Assembly (NCBI GenBank): GCA_963734395.1
Contig: CAVTGY010000007.1
Span: forward strand, 558,001 to 622,000
Source of the DNA: Bog-756 sp963734395
Lineage (GTDB): Bacteria; Actinomycetota; Acidimicrobiia; Acidimicrobiales; RAAP-2
DNA length: 64,000 nucleotides
Reading direction: 5' to 3'
The position numbers were made by a program, and so were the translations under genes. Position 1 is the first letter of the stretch, and every line of letters begins with the position of its first letter. The notes beneath the pieces are model-generated. The model made no database searches. It saw only the letters and a list, made by a program, of their open reading frames with translations, and was not told where the DNA came from. Positions 25,937-34,862 of the stretch are shown here, piece by piece.

Positions 25937-26875
25937 GTGACCAGATTCGGAATTCAGCTGCCCAACTTCTCCGGCCCCGACCCCGGCGATCTGTTCGACC
26001 ACATCGCCGATCTGGCCACGGCGGCCGACGATTCCGGCTACAGCTCGGTTTGGGTGATGGACCACTACTTCCAGCTGCCGCCTTTGGGGGGACCGGATCA
26101 ACCGATGCTAGAGGCATACACCCTGTTGGGAGCCATCGCCGCCCGCACCCGGCGGGTGCAGCTGGGCACCTTGGTCACCGGGGTGACCTATCGCAACCCG
26201 GGCATTCTGGCCAAGATCGTCACCACGCTGGACGTCATTTCGGGTGGCCGAGCCATCCTCGGCATCGGAGCCGCCTGGTATGACGTCGAGCACCGGTCGC
26301 TGGGCGTCGAGTTTCCGGTCGACCGGGTGCGGCTCGACATGCTCGAAGAGGCCGTCCAGATCTGTCGGGCCATGTTCACCGGCGACGATGTGGATTTCCA
26401 CGGTGACCACTTCCTGATGGAACATGCTCGGAATTCGCCGCGCCCGGTTCAGCCCGGTGGGCCGAAGATCATGATCGGTGGTGGCGGCGAGCGCCGGACC
26501 CTGAGGCTGGTGGCCCAGTATGCCGACCAGTGCAACGTGACCGGCGACGTCGCCACCCTGTCCCGCAAGATCGAGGTACTGCAGAATCACTGCGCCGACA
26601 TCGGCCGCGATCCTCGGGAGGTCGAGGTGACCTGGATGACTCCCCTGATCCTGACCACCTCCGCCGAGAACACGGCCGAGGTCCGCACGCTGCTGGCTTC
26701 CAGCTCGTCCCCCGAAGAGGTCGCTGGATTCACGATCGGCCAGCCCCATGAGGTACCCGACTTGGTGGCGGCTCATGTTGCCGCTGGGGTCGACGAGGTG
26801 ATCTTCAGTTTTGCGTTCGGAAGCGCTCAGGATATTGCCGAGGTCGGTGAGGCATTCGGGCTGGCGCGCTCTTGA
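25937..26875 (+). CDS. LLM-class F420-dependent-type oxidoreductase
   Basis: A 312-residue luciferase-like TIM-barrel flavin/F420 enzyme. The N terminus (TRFGIQLPNFSGPDPGDLF) and AARTRRVQLGTLVTGVTYRNPGILAK, SGGRAILGIGAAWYDVEH are typical of the F420-dependent branch abundant in Actinobacteria, where the cofactor is deazaflavin. The C-terminal half has PKIMIGGGGERRTLRL. GTG 25937 is chosen over the upstream open frame because it matches the family N terminus and has a -10 box six bases before it. The substrate is unknown. Confidence 0.88.
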   Translation: MTRFGIQLPNFSGPDPGDLFDHIADLATAADDSGYSSVWVMDHYFQLPPLGGPDQPMLEAYTLLGAIAARTRRVQLGTLVTGVTYRNPGILAKIVTTLDVISGGRAILGIGAAWYDVEHRSLGVEFPVDRVRLDMLEEAVQICRAMFTGDDVDFHGDHFLMEHARNSPRPVQPGGPKIMIGGGGERRTLRLVAQYADQCNVTGDVATLSRKIEVLQNHCADIGRDPREVEVTWMTPLILTTSAENTAEVRTLLASSSSPEEVAGFTIGQPHEVPDLVAAHVAAGVDEVIFSFAFGSAQDIAEVGEAFGLARS

Positions 26876-26929
26876 TCAGGGTCTGTCCAATCGGTTGATG
26901 CCTCTTCACTCTCACCACGGTCGTCCCGC

Positions 26930-27265
26930 TCACGCCCAACCCAGTTCGCCGAGCCGATGATCGTCGATTCCGAAATGGTGGGCCACCTCGTGGATGACCG
27001 TCCGTCGCACCAGTTCGACCACTTCTTGCTCGGTTCGGCATGCATCACAGATCGTGGCCTTGTAGATCGTGATGCGATCGGGCGCCGACGCCGAATAGTG
27101 GTTGCCCCGTCGGGTGAGTGGAACGCCCTGATAGAGGCCCAGCAGCCGCCCCGGCGGGCTGAGGTCGTCCACCACCACAGCCACGTTCTCCATGGTGGCG
27201 CCCAATCGTTCGGGAATCCCGTCGAGGGCATCGCCGACCAGTTCTTCGAACTGCTCGAGGGGCAT
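26930..27265 (-). CDS. Small metallopeptidase-like protein (zincin type 1)
   Basis: A 111-residue protein with the zinc-binding HEVAHHFGID motif near the C terminus (TVIHEVAHHFGIDDHRL), the hallmark of the minimal zincin family found throughout Actinobacteria. The N terminus MPLEQFEELVGDALDGIP and the LLGLYQGVPLTRR phrase are family features. Its physiological substrate is not known. ATG 27265 is used; GTG 27274 three codons earlier is possible. Confidence 0.88.
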   Translation of the reverse strand: MPLEQFEELVGDALDGIPERLGATMENVAVVVDDLSPPGRLLGLYQGVPLTRRGNHYSASAPDRITIYKATICDACRTEQEVVELVRRTVIHEVAHHFGIDDHRLGELGWA

Positions 27266-27320
27266 GGTGATCACCCTCAGATCATGCCAAGTGAACCCGC
27301 GGTCATCCACACGGCTCGGA

Positions 27321-28337
27321 TCACTCCGACAGCGTGCGGCAGATGTCGGCGAGATCGGCGGCAAATCGGCGACTCGAAAAATGGTCGCGTACGTGCGCCG
27401 CCGCGGCCGGGACCGATTGCCTGGGCACTTCCTCCAGTGCTGAGCGCATGGCCCCCACGTCGCCGGGCGGGACCAATCGTGCCACCTCTGGTGTCACGTA
27501 ATCTCTGATCATCCCGACATCGGACACGATCACCGGCCGACCCATCGACAGATTCTCCAACAGCACGGTCTGTCCCGAAGAGTACGGCACTGGTCGTAGC
27601 GGGATAACGTGCCGTCTTGCGGCCGCGTAATGGTCACGCAAATCCAGGATGGGAACATCGTGATCGACCACGACCGTGGCCTGGCTCGGGGTCGACCGGA
27701 TCTGGGCGGCGTTGGGTGCGTCGGTGACGATGAAGCAGCGCCAATTCTCCGGGAGGGCCTGCACCAGGGTCGGAAAGTCCTTGCCGTCGTTGGTCCCAAC
27801 GGCGACGACATCCCACTGTGGGGACTGCTCACTGGGCCGAAAGAACTCGACATCGACACCGAAGGGCAAGAAACGAGTCTGCTGTTCCGAAAGGCCGATT
27901 TGGCGCTGGAGCATAGGGACTTGCTCGCTGGCGTACGCGGTGACCATGTCGGCCCGTCGCAGCAGAAAACGCCTCACCGCGCCGGTGACGCCAGAGCGAT
28001 AGTGGTCAGCCAGTACCGCGACGGAGAGGACCACGACCGGACGGCGTATCAATCCGAGCCGCCGCATGAGCAGTACGGGCAAGGCAGACGCCTCGGTGGT
28101 GCTGACAATGCACGACAGCCTTCTTTGTCCGATGAGCACCCAACAGGCCTGCCACACTTTCCAGAGCTGCAGGCGCCTCATTTGACGCGGTATGAATCGC
28201 CACCGGCAGAAGGTGACGTCGACGCCGAACTGTGGCAACTCTGCGGCGCCGAACACGCGGTGAGCGGGAACGCGGCCGGCCCGGTAGTCGTTGAACTCCT
28301 TGGAGGGATCCCACGTGTAGAGCATTGCCACCAGCAT
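27321..28337 (-). CDS. Glycosyltransferase family 4-like protein
   Basis: A 338-residue GT-B protein. The N-terminal half is divergent (MLVAMLYTWDPSKEF...), with VVVLSVAVLADHYRSGV; the C-terminal half has VVAVGTNDGKDFPTLVQAL and QTVLLENLSMGRPVIVSDVG, where ENLSMGRPVI corresponds to the donor-binding EX7E helix. It sits 20 bp after an acyltransferase gene on the same strand and is divergent from a methyltransferase, forming a second small polysaccharide cluster. Confidence 0.8.
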   Translation of the reverse strand: MLVAMLYTWDPSKEFNDYRAGRVPAHRVFGAAELPQFGVDVTFCRWRFIPRQMRRLQLWKVWQACWVLIGQRRLSCIVSTTEASALPVLLMRRLGLIRRPVVVLSVAVLADHYRSGVTGAVRRFLLRRADMVTAYASEQVPMLQRQIGLSEQQTRFLPFGVDVEFFRPSEQSPQWDVVAVGTNDGKDFPTLVQALPENWRCFIVTDAPNAAQIRSTPSQATVVVDHDVPILDLRDHYAAARRHVIPLRPVPYSSGQTVLLENLSMGRPVIVSDVGMIRDYVTPEVARLVPPGDVGAMRSALEEVPRQSVPAAAAHVRDHFSSRRFAADLADICRTLSE

Positions 28338-28357
28338 GGGGGGAGGCTACCGAGAGG

Positions 28358-28888
28358 TCAGACGGTCTCGGAGGAGGGTGATTCGCGCCATAGGCCACCC
28401 ACGGTGGCGCCGTCCGGTACGTCGGCAAGTACCACTGCATTGGCGCCGATCCATGCCCCGCTCCCGATGGTCACGGGTCCGAGCACTTTGGCGCCGGCTC
28501 CGATCCGCACGTTGTCGCCCACCACGGGCTGGCCCGGACGACCCCGTCCGCTGTGACCCAGGGTCACTCCCTGATAAAGCACGAGATTCTCACCGGCGAC
28601 CACTTCGTGTCCGACCACGATCCCGGCTGTGTGGATGATTGCGAATCCGCGCCCGAGGACGGCAGCCGGGTGAATCTCCGATCCACCGGCGCGGATGCCG
28701 CGTGACTGCAACCAGAGTGCAAGTGGCCGGAGCTGGTGATGCCAGCACCACGCCGACGCACGGTAGAAGATGACCACACGAAGCCGTGGATACAGCGGCA
28801 GACGGATAACGGAGCGGAACAGCACCCGGGAGGGACTCATCTTCCACGACGCGGTCATGTGCCGCAGATCGTCAATCAGGGCATCCAT
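28358..28888 (-). CDS. Serine O-acetyltransferase-like hexapeptide acyltransferase
   Basis: A 176-residue left-handed beta-helix acyltransferase. After an N-terminal helical part come hexapeptide repeats with the CysE-type acceptor/acyl-CoA residues (EIHPAAVLGRGFAIIHTAGIVVG, VLYQGVTLGHSG, VRIGAGAKVLGPVTIGSGAWIGANAVV). CysE-like proteins inside glycosyltransferase clusters usually acetylate sugars rather than serine, and that is the likelier role here. First gene of a minus-strand pair with the GT4-like gene. Confidence 0.82.
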   Translation of the reverse strand: MDALIDDLRHMTASWKMSPSRVLFRSVIRLPLYPRLRVVIFYRASAWCWHHQLRPLALWLQSRGIRAGGSEIHPAAVLGRGFAIIHTAGIVVGHEVVAGENLVLYQGVTLGHSGRGRPGQPVVGDNVRIGAGAKVLGPVTIGSGAWIGANAVVLADVPDGATVGGLWRESPSSETV

Positions 28889-28940
28889 GAGCCACGGGGT
28901 TCCGCAACATGCCGGCGGGGTTCGCCGATACCGACCTGGC

Positions 28941-28946
28941 TATGCT
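28941..28946 (+). promoter_or_regulatory. Candidate -10 box (TATGCT) upstream of the methyltransferase gene
   Basis: TATGCT ends 11 bases before GTG 28958; a transcript starting about seven bases after the box would have a leader of only a few bases. Confidence 0.45.
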
Positions 28947-28957
28947 CCAATTGCATC

Positions 28958-29728
28958 GTGCGCACTCCTGACGACCCTAGTAGCCAAGGACCAAACAACG
29001 CGAATGCTGGACGTCCGGATCGCATGACGCTTGAGCACTACCTTGCCCAACGCGCCTCCGAGACCGGGAACTCTTCGATTCCCCTCTCCAACACCCTCCG
29101 GCCGCTGATGGGCCCGGCCACCCGGCTTCGGGCAAAGCAGCTGGCTACCACCGCACTCGTCCCTTATATCCGACGTCGGGCTCGTGCCTTGCAGGACGTG
29201 AAGCCTTTGCGGCTCCACCTGGGCTCTGGGGGAAACAACCTCGATGGTTGGGTGAATATCGACCTGGTGGGTGCGCGTGCTGATCTGGCTTGGGACCTCA
29301 GGCGTCCCCTCCCCTTTGCCGCTGGGTCTGCCGAGGCGGTGTTCATGGAGCATGTCCTCGAACACCTGACGATCGCCGGCGCCGTCCGGATGCTGCATCT
29401 CTTTCTGCCGCTGATGATGCCTCGTGGCATCATCAGGGTGGGAGTGCCAGATGCCGGCCTCTACGCAACCAGTTATGTGCGCGAGGATTCGGTGATCGAT
29501 CAGCTACGACCGGGCCGACCTACTCGGATGCTGGCGTTGGGCGAAGTCTTCCAAGAGCACGGTCACCTGTCGGCCTGGGACAGCGAGACTCTTTGCCTGG
29601 CCATGAGCGAGGCCGGGTACGAGGAAGCAACGTTCATGCCCGGCGGTTCCTCGAAGATCTCGCCGGTGCCCGACAGCGTGGACCGCATCCCAGAGACCGT
29701 CTACGTGGAAGCGGTCGCTCCGGACTGA
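28958..29728 (+). CDS. Class I SAM-dependent methyltransferase
   Basis: About 256 residues. The SAM-binding motif I is LHLGSGGNNLDGWVNIDL, motif II-like LAWDLRRPLPFAAGSAEAVFMEHVLEHL, a form typical of methyltransferases in polysaccharide and glycolipid clusters that modify sugars. GTG 28958 is selected because a TATGCT box lies just upstream; ATG 29024 (MTLEHYLAQ) is the conservative alternative. Divergent from the acetyltransferase/glycosyltransferase pair. Confidence 0.8.
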   Translation: MRTPDDPSSQGPNNANAGRPDRMTLEHYLAQRASETGNSSIPLSNTLRPLMGPATRLRAKQLATTALVPYIRRRARALQDVKPLRLHLGSGGNNLDGWVNIDLVGARADLAWDLRRPLPFAAGSAEAVFMEHVLEHLTIAGAVRMLHLFLPLMMPRGIIRVGVPDAGLYATSYVREDSVIDQLRPGRPTRMLALGEVFQEHGHLSAWDSETLCLAMSEAGYEEATFMPGGSSKISPVPDSVDRIPETVYVEAVAPD

Positions 29729-29965
29729 TTCCTGTTTCTCTCCCTATTTCTCCCACCTCTGGCCGGACTCGCTGTCGCCCACCGCCCGGACCAATGGCGC
29801 CACCCGGACCGCTCAGCGTCTTGGCCTTTGTAATTTCGGAAAATGCCCGATTTATGGTCTATACGCGATATGTCCGCGTCGGATCCATCGGCTATAAGTG
29901 ATAATTAGCCCAATTTCGCGAAACTAAAGTGCCAGAGGAGACGTCGGCGGCCGAAGCGGCTTGCT
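29729..29965. other. Intergenic region before rnpB, noticeably AT-richer
   Basis: No gene is visible. The stretch from about 29820 to 29940 is richer in A and T than anything nearby and contains the palindrome tttcgcgaaa. It lies downstream of the 3' end of the RNase P RNA and of the methyltransferase gene, so it may hold termination signals, but I see no classic hairpin with a T-tract. Confidence 0.4.
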
Positions 29966-30362
<397 letters not shown>

Positions 30363-30365
30363 CCC

Positions 30366-30395
30366 ACCATGGTCTCACACCGCGGTGGGGACCAA
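30366..30395 (-). promoter_or_regulatory. Candidate rnpB promoter
   Basis: On the minus strand TTGGTC (30395-30390) and CATGGT (30371-30366) are 18 bases apart and end about six bases before the 5' end of the RNase P RNA, the expected geometry. Confidence 0.45.
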
Positions 30396-30479
30396 CGCGA
30401 GCGCGACCTACTCGGGCGGCCACAGGAGGCCCAATGGTCGGCAAGTGCGCCCCACGACCATCCGGTCACAAGGTGCCTC

Positions 30480-30485
30480 TAACCT
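30480..30485 (+). promoter_or_regulatory. -10 box (TAACCT) upstream of leaderless xseA
   Basis: TAACCT is followed by seven bases and GTG 30493, the start fitting the XseA N terminus. Confidence 0.55.
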
Positions 30486-30492
30486 GGCGATC

Positions 30493-31975
30493 GTGCCACT
30501 CGGTTCACGCCCCGCCCGCGTCGATTCGGACGCACCGGTCCCGGACGCTCTTTCGATCAGCGACCTGTACCGGCGAATCGACCGCGCCCTGCGGGGTGCA
30601 GTTCCCGGCGAGGTCTGGGTGTCCGGAGAGGTCCGCTCGCTCAATGTCAGCTCGCGGGGCCATTGCTATATCGACCTGGTCGATCCGGTCAACGCCCGCG
30701 ACAACGGATCGCCGGTCCTCAAGGTGGTGTGTTGGTCGCGCAAATGGGGCACGACCCGCTCGACACTCGACCGACTGGGAATCGTCCTCGGCACCGGAAT
30801 GGTGGTACGGGTCAGGGGCGGGGTGCAGCTGTACAAGCCACGAGGCGACATCAGTTTCATACTCTCCGAACTGGATACTGACGCCCTGTTGGGCAAGGTG
30901 GCGGCCGAACGCGCCCGATTGATCAAGGCTCTGGTCGACGAAGACCTGTTCGACCGCAACCGGCGTATCGCAGTTCCCAGCCCTCCACTGCGGGTAGGTC
31001 TGGTTGCCAGTCCCGGGACCGAAGGCTTCCGCGACTTCATGGGACAGCTCGAAACTTCGCGGATGGCATTCGATGTTCGAATCGCCCCGACCCAGGTGCA
31101 GGGCCGGGTGGCCTCGAGGGTGGTCGCTTCGGCCATTCGGCGATTCCAGGCAGAAGATTTCGACATTGTGGTGGTGGTACGTGGCGGAGGTTCCAAGGCC
31201 GACCTGGCCACGTTCGACGCCGAGCCGGTGGCGAGGGCAATTGTCGATTCCGATGTGCCGGTGTGGACGGGCATCGGTCACACCGGAGACAAGTCGGTGG
31301 CGGACGAGGTTGCCAACCGGGCATTCATCACTCCCACCGAGTGCGGTCAGGAACTCGCCCGATTGGCCACCGACCTGTGGAGGTCTGGAATGGTACGAGG
31401 ATTGACCGCGGGCCGGCTGGCCCGCGAACGGTTCGCAGACTGCCGACGCACACTCGACGGGAAACGACGCGACACGGCGACCGGTGCACGATCACAACTC
31501 GATCGTCACGCCGATCGAGTGGTGCACCGGTCATACAACCTGCGCGCTGCGGTGAGGGGCCAGATCGAATCCCACGAGCACCTCCTGAGAGGCCGGGCCG
31601 CAGATCTGGCCAAGTCATCAGTCCGCTCGGTCACCATCACACAAGAGGAAGTATGGAGCCGCGCTCGGCGGCTGGCACTGCTGCCGGGCCGAAGGCTCGA
31701 GGTCCAACACCTGCGGGTTGGCCAGTGGCGGAGGCTGTTGGGCGCCTATGACTACCAACGACAATTCGGAACGCGGTTACTCGGTCACCCGGGATTCCAA
31801 GGGGTCGGTGATCCACTCAGCCACTGACGTTGGCGCCGGTTCGGTCCTGCTCACCCAGCTGTCGGACGGTGAGGTGGTGTCGACGGTGAACGATCGCGGC
31901 GGACCGACCTTCCCCGAGGGTGACGACAGCGCCAATTCGCATGGCCAGAGGCACGTTGACGAAGGGAATACATGA
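30493..31975 (+). CDS. xseA: Exodeoxyribonuclease VII large subunit, frameshifted near its C terminus
   Basis: XseA, the catalytic and DNA-binding subunit of exonuclease VII, degrades single-stranded DNA. The OB-fold N terminus has VPGEVWVSGEVRSLNVSSRG; the nuclease core has VGLVASPGTEGFRDFM and VVVRGGGSKADLATFD, and TGIGHTGDKSVADEVANRA. In frame the protein runs to 31827, but after AYDYQRQ it loses similarity (FGTRLLGHPGF). The other frame supplies the family C terminus ERGYSVTRDSKGSVIHSA and ends at 31975. Removing the C at 31767 gives QLERGYS, the standard family phrase, and a protein of about 493 residues. Its true stop overlaps xseB (ATGA). A sequencing error is likely. Confidence 0.88.
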
Positions 31976-32334
31976 TGGCTACCTCGCGGAGTGATGGGCG
32001 CACCGACGGCGACGGCGATCCGCCGGCCACCGGGGTAGGGGAGTTGAGTTACGCGGGCGCCGGGGCTGAGCTCGACGGCATTATCGAGGAGTTCGAGACG
32101 GGGGTCATCGATGTCGACCGGTTGGTCGTTCAGCTCGAACGGGCCACAGAAATCGTCGATGAGCTCGATCGCCGTCTGCGGCGTACTCGGATGCGGGTAG
32201 AGGAATTGGTCCCCCGCCTCGAGGCCATCGGTCGGGACGAGGTCGTCGTTGCGGCATCCGGAGGGGAAGCGGATATCGCCGGCGAGCCGATGTCGGACGA
32301 GGACGAGGACGAGGCGTCGCCCGGCTTGTTCTGA
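31972..32334 (+). CDS. xseB: Exodeoxyribonuclease VII small subunit
   Basis: A 120-residue XseB. The core GAELDGIIEEFETGVIDVDR with LVVQLERATEIVDELDRRLR forms the two-helix coiled coil that binds several copies onto XseA. Both ends are longer than in the roughly 80-residue E. coli protein, with an acidic C-terminal tail (SDEDEDEASPGLF). ATG 31972 overlaps the stop of the restored xseA frame, which is independent support for that frame being the original. Confidence 0.92.
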   Translation: MMATSRSDGRTDGDGDPPATGVGELSYAGAGAELDGIIEEFETGVIDVDRLVVQLERATEIVDELDRRLRRTRMRVEELVPRLEAIGRDEVVVAASGGEADIAGEPMSDEDEDEASPGLF

Positions 32335-32338
32335 TCCC

Positions 32339-33937
32339 TCAGTTGATGTTTCGTTCTCGGTCGTCCCAGTACGGACGCCGAAGCTCCCGCTTGAGCAGCT
32401 TGCCCGAGGGGTTGCGGGGCAGCATGTCGACGAAGTCGACCGAGGTGGGACACTTGTAGTGAGCCAGTCGAGCGCGGCTGGCGCCGATGATCTCCGCTTC
32501 GAGCTCCTGTTCGTCTGTTGGAGCGCCCGGAGACTTCACCACGATGGCCTTGACCGTTTCTCCCCACTTTTCGTCGGGCACTCCGATAACCGCGGCATCC
32601 GACACGGCCGGATGATCCAGTAGCGCGTTCTCCACCTCGGCCGGGTAGACGTTCTCGCCCCCGGTGATGATCATGTCCTTGATCCGGTCATGGAGGAACA
32701 GGTACCCCTCGGCGTCGAGCCAACCGGCGTCTCCGGTGCGAAACCAGCCATCCTCAGAGAGGACGGACGTCGATTCAGCGGGTTTGTTCCAATACCCGAG
32801 CATGTTCTGGTCCGAGCGCGTCCACACTTCGCCCACGGTGCCGACGGGTACCACCATGCCCGACTCGGTGTCGACGATCCGTAGCTCGATATGGTCGAAA
32901 GGCCGCCCGGCCGAGCGAAGAAGTCTCGAACGAGGGCCATTGGGATCGTGATCCTCGGGCATCAATGAGGTGATCGCACCGGTCGTTTCGGTGAGACCGT
33001 ACACCTGGGTGAAGTCGCATCCAAAGGCTTCCATCGACCGCACCAGAACGTCCTCGCTGATCGGGGAAGCACCATAGAACACCGTGCGGAGCGACGTGAC
33101 GTCCGCACTGGCCAACTCCGGAGTGGCCACCATGGCCATCAGTACGGCGGGTACGAGGAATGTCTCGGTAATCCCGTGCTCCTCGATGATCCGCAGTACC
33201 TTCGCCGGATCGAGGTCATAGATGATCACCGAATGGCCACCGCGGGACATGCCTGACAATGCCCAGCCGGTACCACCGATGTGGAAGAGCGGCATCGCCA
33301 CCAACGAGACTGTGTCCGGCCCGATATTGAAGACGCGACTTGCTTGGTTGAGGATGCAGGAGATGTTCCGCCCGGAGATCATGGCGCCCTTGGGCAGGCC
33401 AGTGGTCCCCGAGGTGTAGAGCTGGGTCACCACGTCGTCGGAAGCCGGTTCATACCCCGGGTCAGTGGCTGCGGCTTCGGAGCGCCATTCGGCGAAGCGG
33501 CCGAGAGGCACCCACGTTCGCACACAGGCGACCTTTGCTCTCATCTCCTTGACCGCGGCCTCGTAGTCGACTCCGAAGAACACGACCTGTGCCCCGGCGT
33601 CCTCGACGATGGCGGCCATCTCGGACGGGGCCAGGCGCCAGTTGACCGCCACACTCACCGCTCCGAGTAGAGCGCACCCGAAGAAGACCTCGAAGTACTC
33701 GATCCCGTTGCGATCCAAGAAGGCGACCCTGTCGCCAACGACCACCCCGGCTTCTGCCAGGGCGTTACTGACCTGTTTTGCACGGTGGTAAACCTCGGCC
33801 CAGGTGAGAGTGGTTGCGGCCTCGGTGAGCATGGGCGCATCGGGGGTCGCCCGCGCCCAGGTCCGCAGCACACCGGCCGCGGTGAGGAAGTCGTTGGAAT
33901 CGGTCGGGCCCTTCTGCGTGTTGTGGTCGGTCGCCAC
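32339..33937 (-). CDS. Acyl-CoA synthetase (AMP-dependent ligase)
   Basis: A 532-residue ANL-superfamily enzyme that activates a carboxylic acid as acyl-AMP and then acyl-CoA. Motifs: LYTSGTTGLPKGAMISG (P-loop A3), QVYGLTETTGAIT (A5), GWFRTGDAGWLDAEGYLFLHDR (A7-A8), and NPSGKLLKREL with the catalytic Lys. It resembles the long/medium-chain FadD group; the substrate is not clear. GTG 33937 has GGGAG upstream. Convergent with xseB, four bases apart. Confidence 0.9.
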   Translation of the reverse strand: MATDHNTQKGPTDSNDFLTAAGVLRTWARATPDAPMLTEAATTLTWAEVYHRAKQVSNALAEAGVVVGDRVAFLDRNGIEYFEVFFGCALLGAVSVAVNWRLAPSEMAAIVEDAGAQVVFFGVDYEAAVKEMRAKVACVRTWVPLGRFAEWRSEAAATDPGYEPASDDVVTQLYTSGTTGLPKGAMISGRNISCILNQASRVFNIGPDTVSLVAMPLFHIGGTGWALSGMSRGGHSVIIYDLDPAKVLRIIEEHGITETFLVPAVLMAMVATPELASADVTSLRTVFYGASPISEDVLVRSMEAFGCDFTQVYGLTETTGAITSLMPEDHDPNGPRSRLLRSAGRPFDHIELRIVDTESGMVVPVGTVGEVWTRSDQNMLGYWNKPAESTSVLSEDGWFRTGDAGWLDAEGYLFLHDRIKDMIITGGENVYPAEVENALLDHPAVSDAAVIGVPDEKWGETVKAIVVKSPGAPTDEQELEAEIIGASRARLAHYKCPTSVDFVDMLPRNPSGKLLKRELRRPYWDDRERNIN

Positions 33938-34069
33938 CGCCGCTCCCTCTGCTTGCTCTGGTCCGTCGGAACCGCACGGGTGGAATCGTGGCCGATCCGG
34001 CGCCGACCCGGATCGATGGTACCCCGACGGCTTGCGGGGTGCGAGGGGACACGGCCGGCTTCGTCGCCC

Positions 34070-34096
34070 GACCGGAGTGCTCCTGACCGGAGTGCT
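34070..34096 (+). repeat. Tandem 12-bp direct repeat upstream of the metallo-hydrolase promoter
   Basis: GACCGGAGTGCT occurs exactly twice, at 34070-34081 and 34085-34096 (period 15), ending two bases before the -10 box at 34099. It occupies the place of a -35 element and could be an activator site. Confidence 0.6.
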
Positions 34097-34098
34097 TC

Positions 34099-34104
34099 TA
34101 AGGT
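34099..34104 (+). promoter_or_regulatory. -10 box (TAAGGT) of a leaderless gene
   Basis: TAAGGT is followed by six bases and GTG 34111. The box follows a tandem 12-bp repeat. Confidence 0.55.
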
Positions 34105-34110
34105 GTGTCG

Positions 34111-34860
34111 GTGACCGACTCCGAATTGAAGCCCCGACCGGAACCGGACGGCGACCGTCTCTACTTCCGCCAGCTGCTGGCCGGGCGGGATTTCGCCGTC
34201 GACGACCAGATCGCCCAGCAGATGGTCAACTTCGTCTACCTGATCGGAGACAAGCTGACCGGTGAGGCACTCATCGTCGATCCCGCGTACGGTGTCGACG
34301 AGCTCATCGGGATCCTCGGCGCCGACGAAATGAGGTGTGTGGGCGCACTAGCCACCCACTACCACCCCGATCACGTGGGTGGCGACATGATGGGGTGGGG
34401 CATTGAAGGGATCACCCGCCTGCTCGAGGTTGCGCCGGTGCCAGTGCACGTCCAGGCCGAAGAAGCACCGTGGGTCGCCCGTTCCACCGGGGTCGGATTG
34501 GGCGAGTTGACCACCCACCGGGGAGAGGACGTGGTCCGGGTGGGTGAGGTTCCCATCACTCTTGTCCACACTCCGGGACACACCCCCGGGAGCCAGTGTT
34601 TCCTCGTCGACGGTCGTCTGATCGCCGGTGACACCCTGTTCCTCGACGGATGTGGTCGAACCGACCTCCCCGGTGGAGATCCCGAAGCGCTGTACGAGTC
34701 GCTGACTACTCGGTTGTCACGGGTGCCCGACGAGACGGTGCTCTACCCCGGGCACCTCTACTCGCCCGAACCATCGGCCACCATGGAATACATCAGATCA
34801 CACAACTATGTGTTCCGTCCTCGCACTCCCCAAGAGTGGATGACCATGTTCGGAAGCTGA
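34111..34860 (+). CDS. MBL-fold metallo-hydrolase
   Basis: A 249-residue metallo-beta-lactamase-fold hydrolase of the glyoxalase II-like type. Metal ligands: THYHPDHVGG (HxHxDH), the His in HTPGHTPGSQ, Asp in IAGDTLFLDGCGRTDLPGG, and the last His in VLYPGHLY. The FLDGCGRTDLPGG phrase resembles persulfide dioxygenase/glyoxalase II relatives. The reductase two bases downstream makes a redox-linked role plausible. GTG 34111 is favoured by the leaderless -10 spacing; GTG 34105 is also in frame. Confidence 0.87.
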   Translation: MTDSELKPRPEPDGDRLYFRQLLAGRDFAVDDQIAQQMVNFVYLIGDKLTGEALIVDPAYGVDELIGILGADEMRCVGALATHYHPDHVGGDMMGWGIEGITRLLEVAPVPVHVQAEEAPWVARSTGVGLGELTTHRGEDVVRVGEVPITLVHTPGHTPGSQCFLVDGRLIAGDTLFLDGCGRTDLPGGDPEALYESLTTRLSRVPDETVLYPGHLYSPEPSATMEYIRSHNYVFRPRTPQEWMTMFGS

Positions 34861-34862
34861 GA

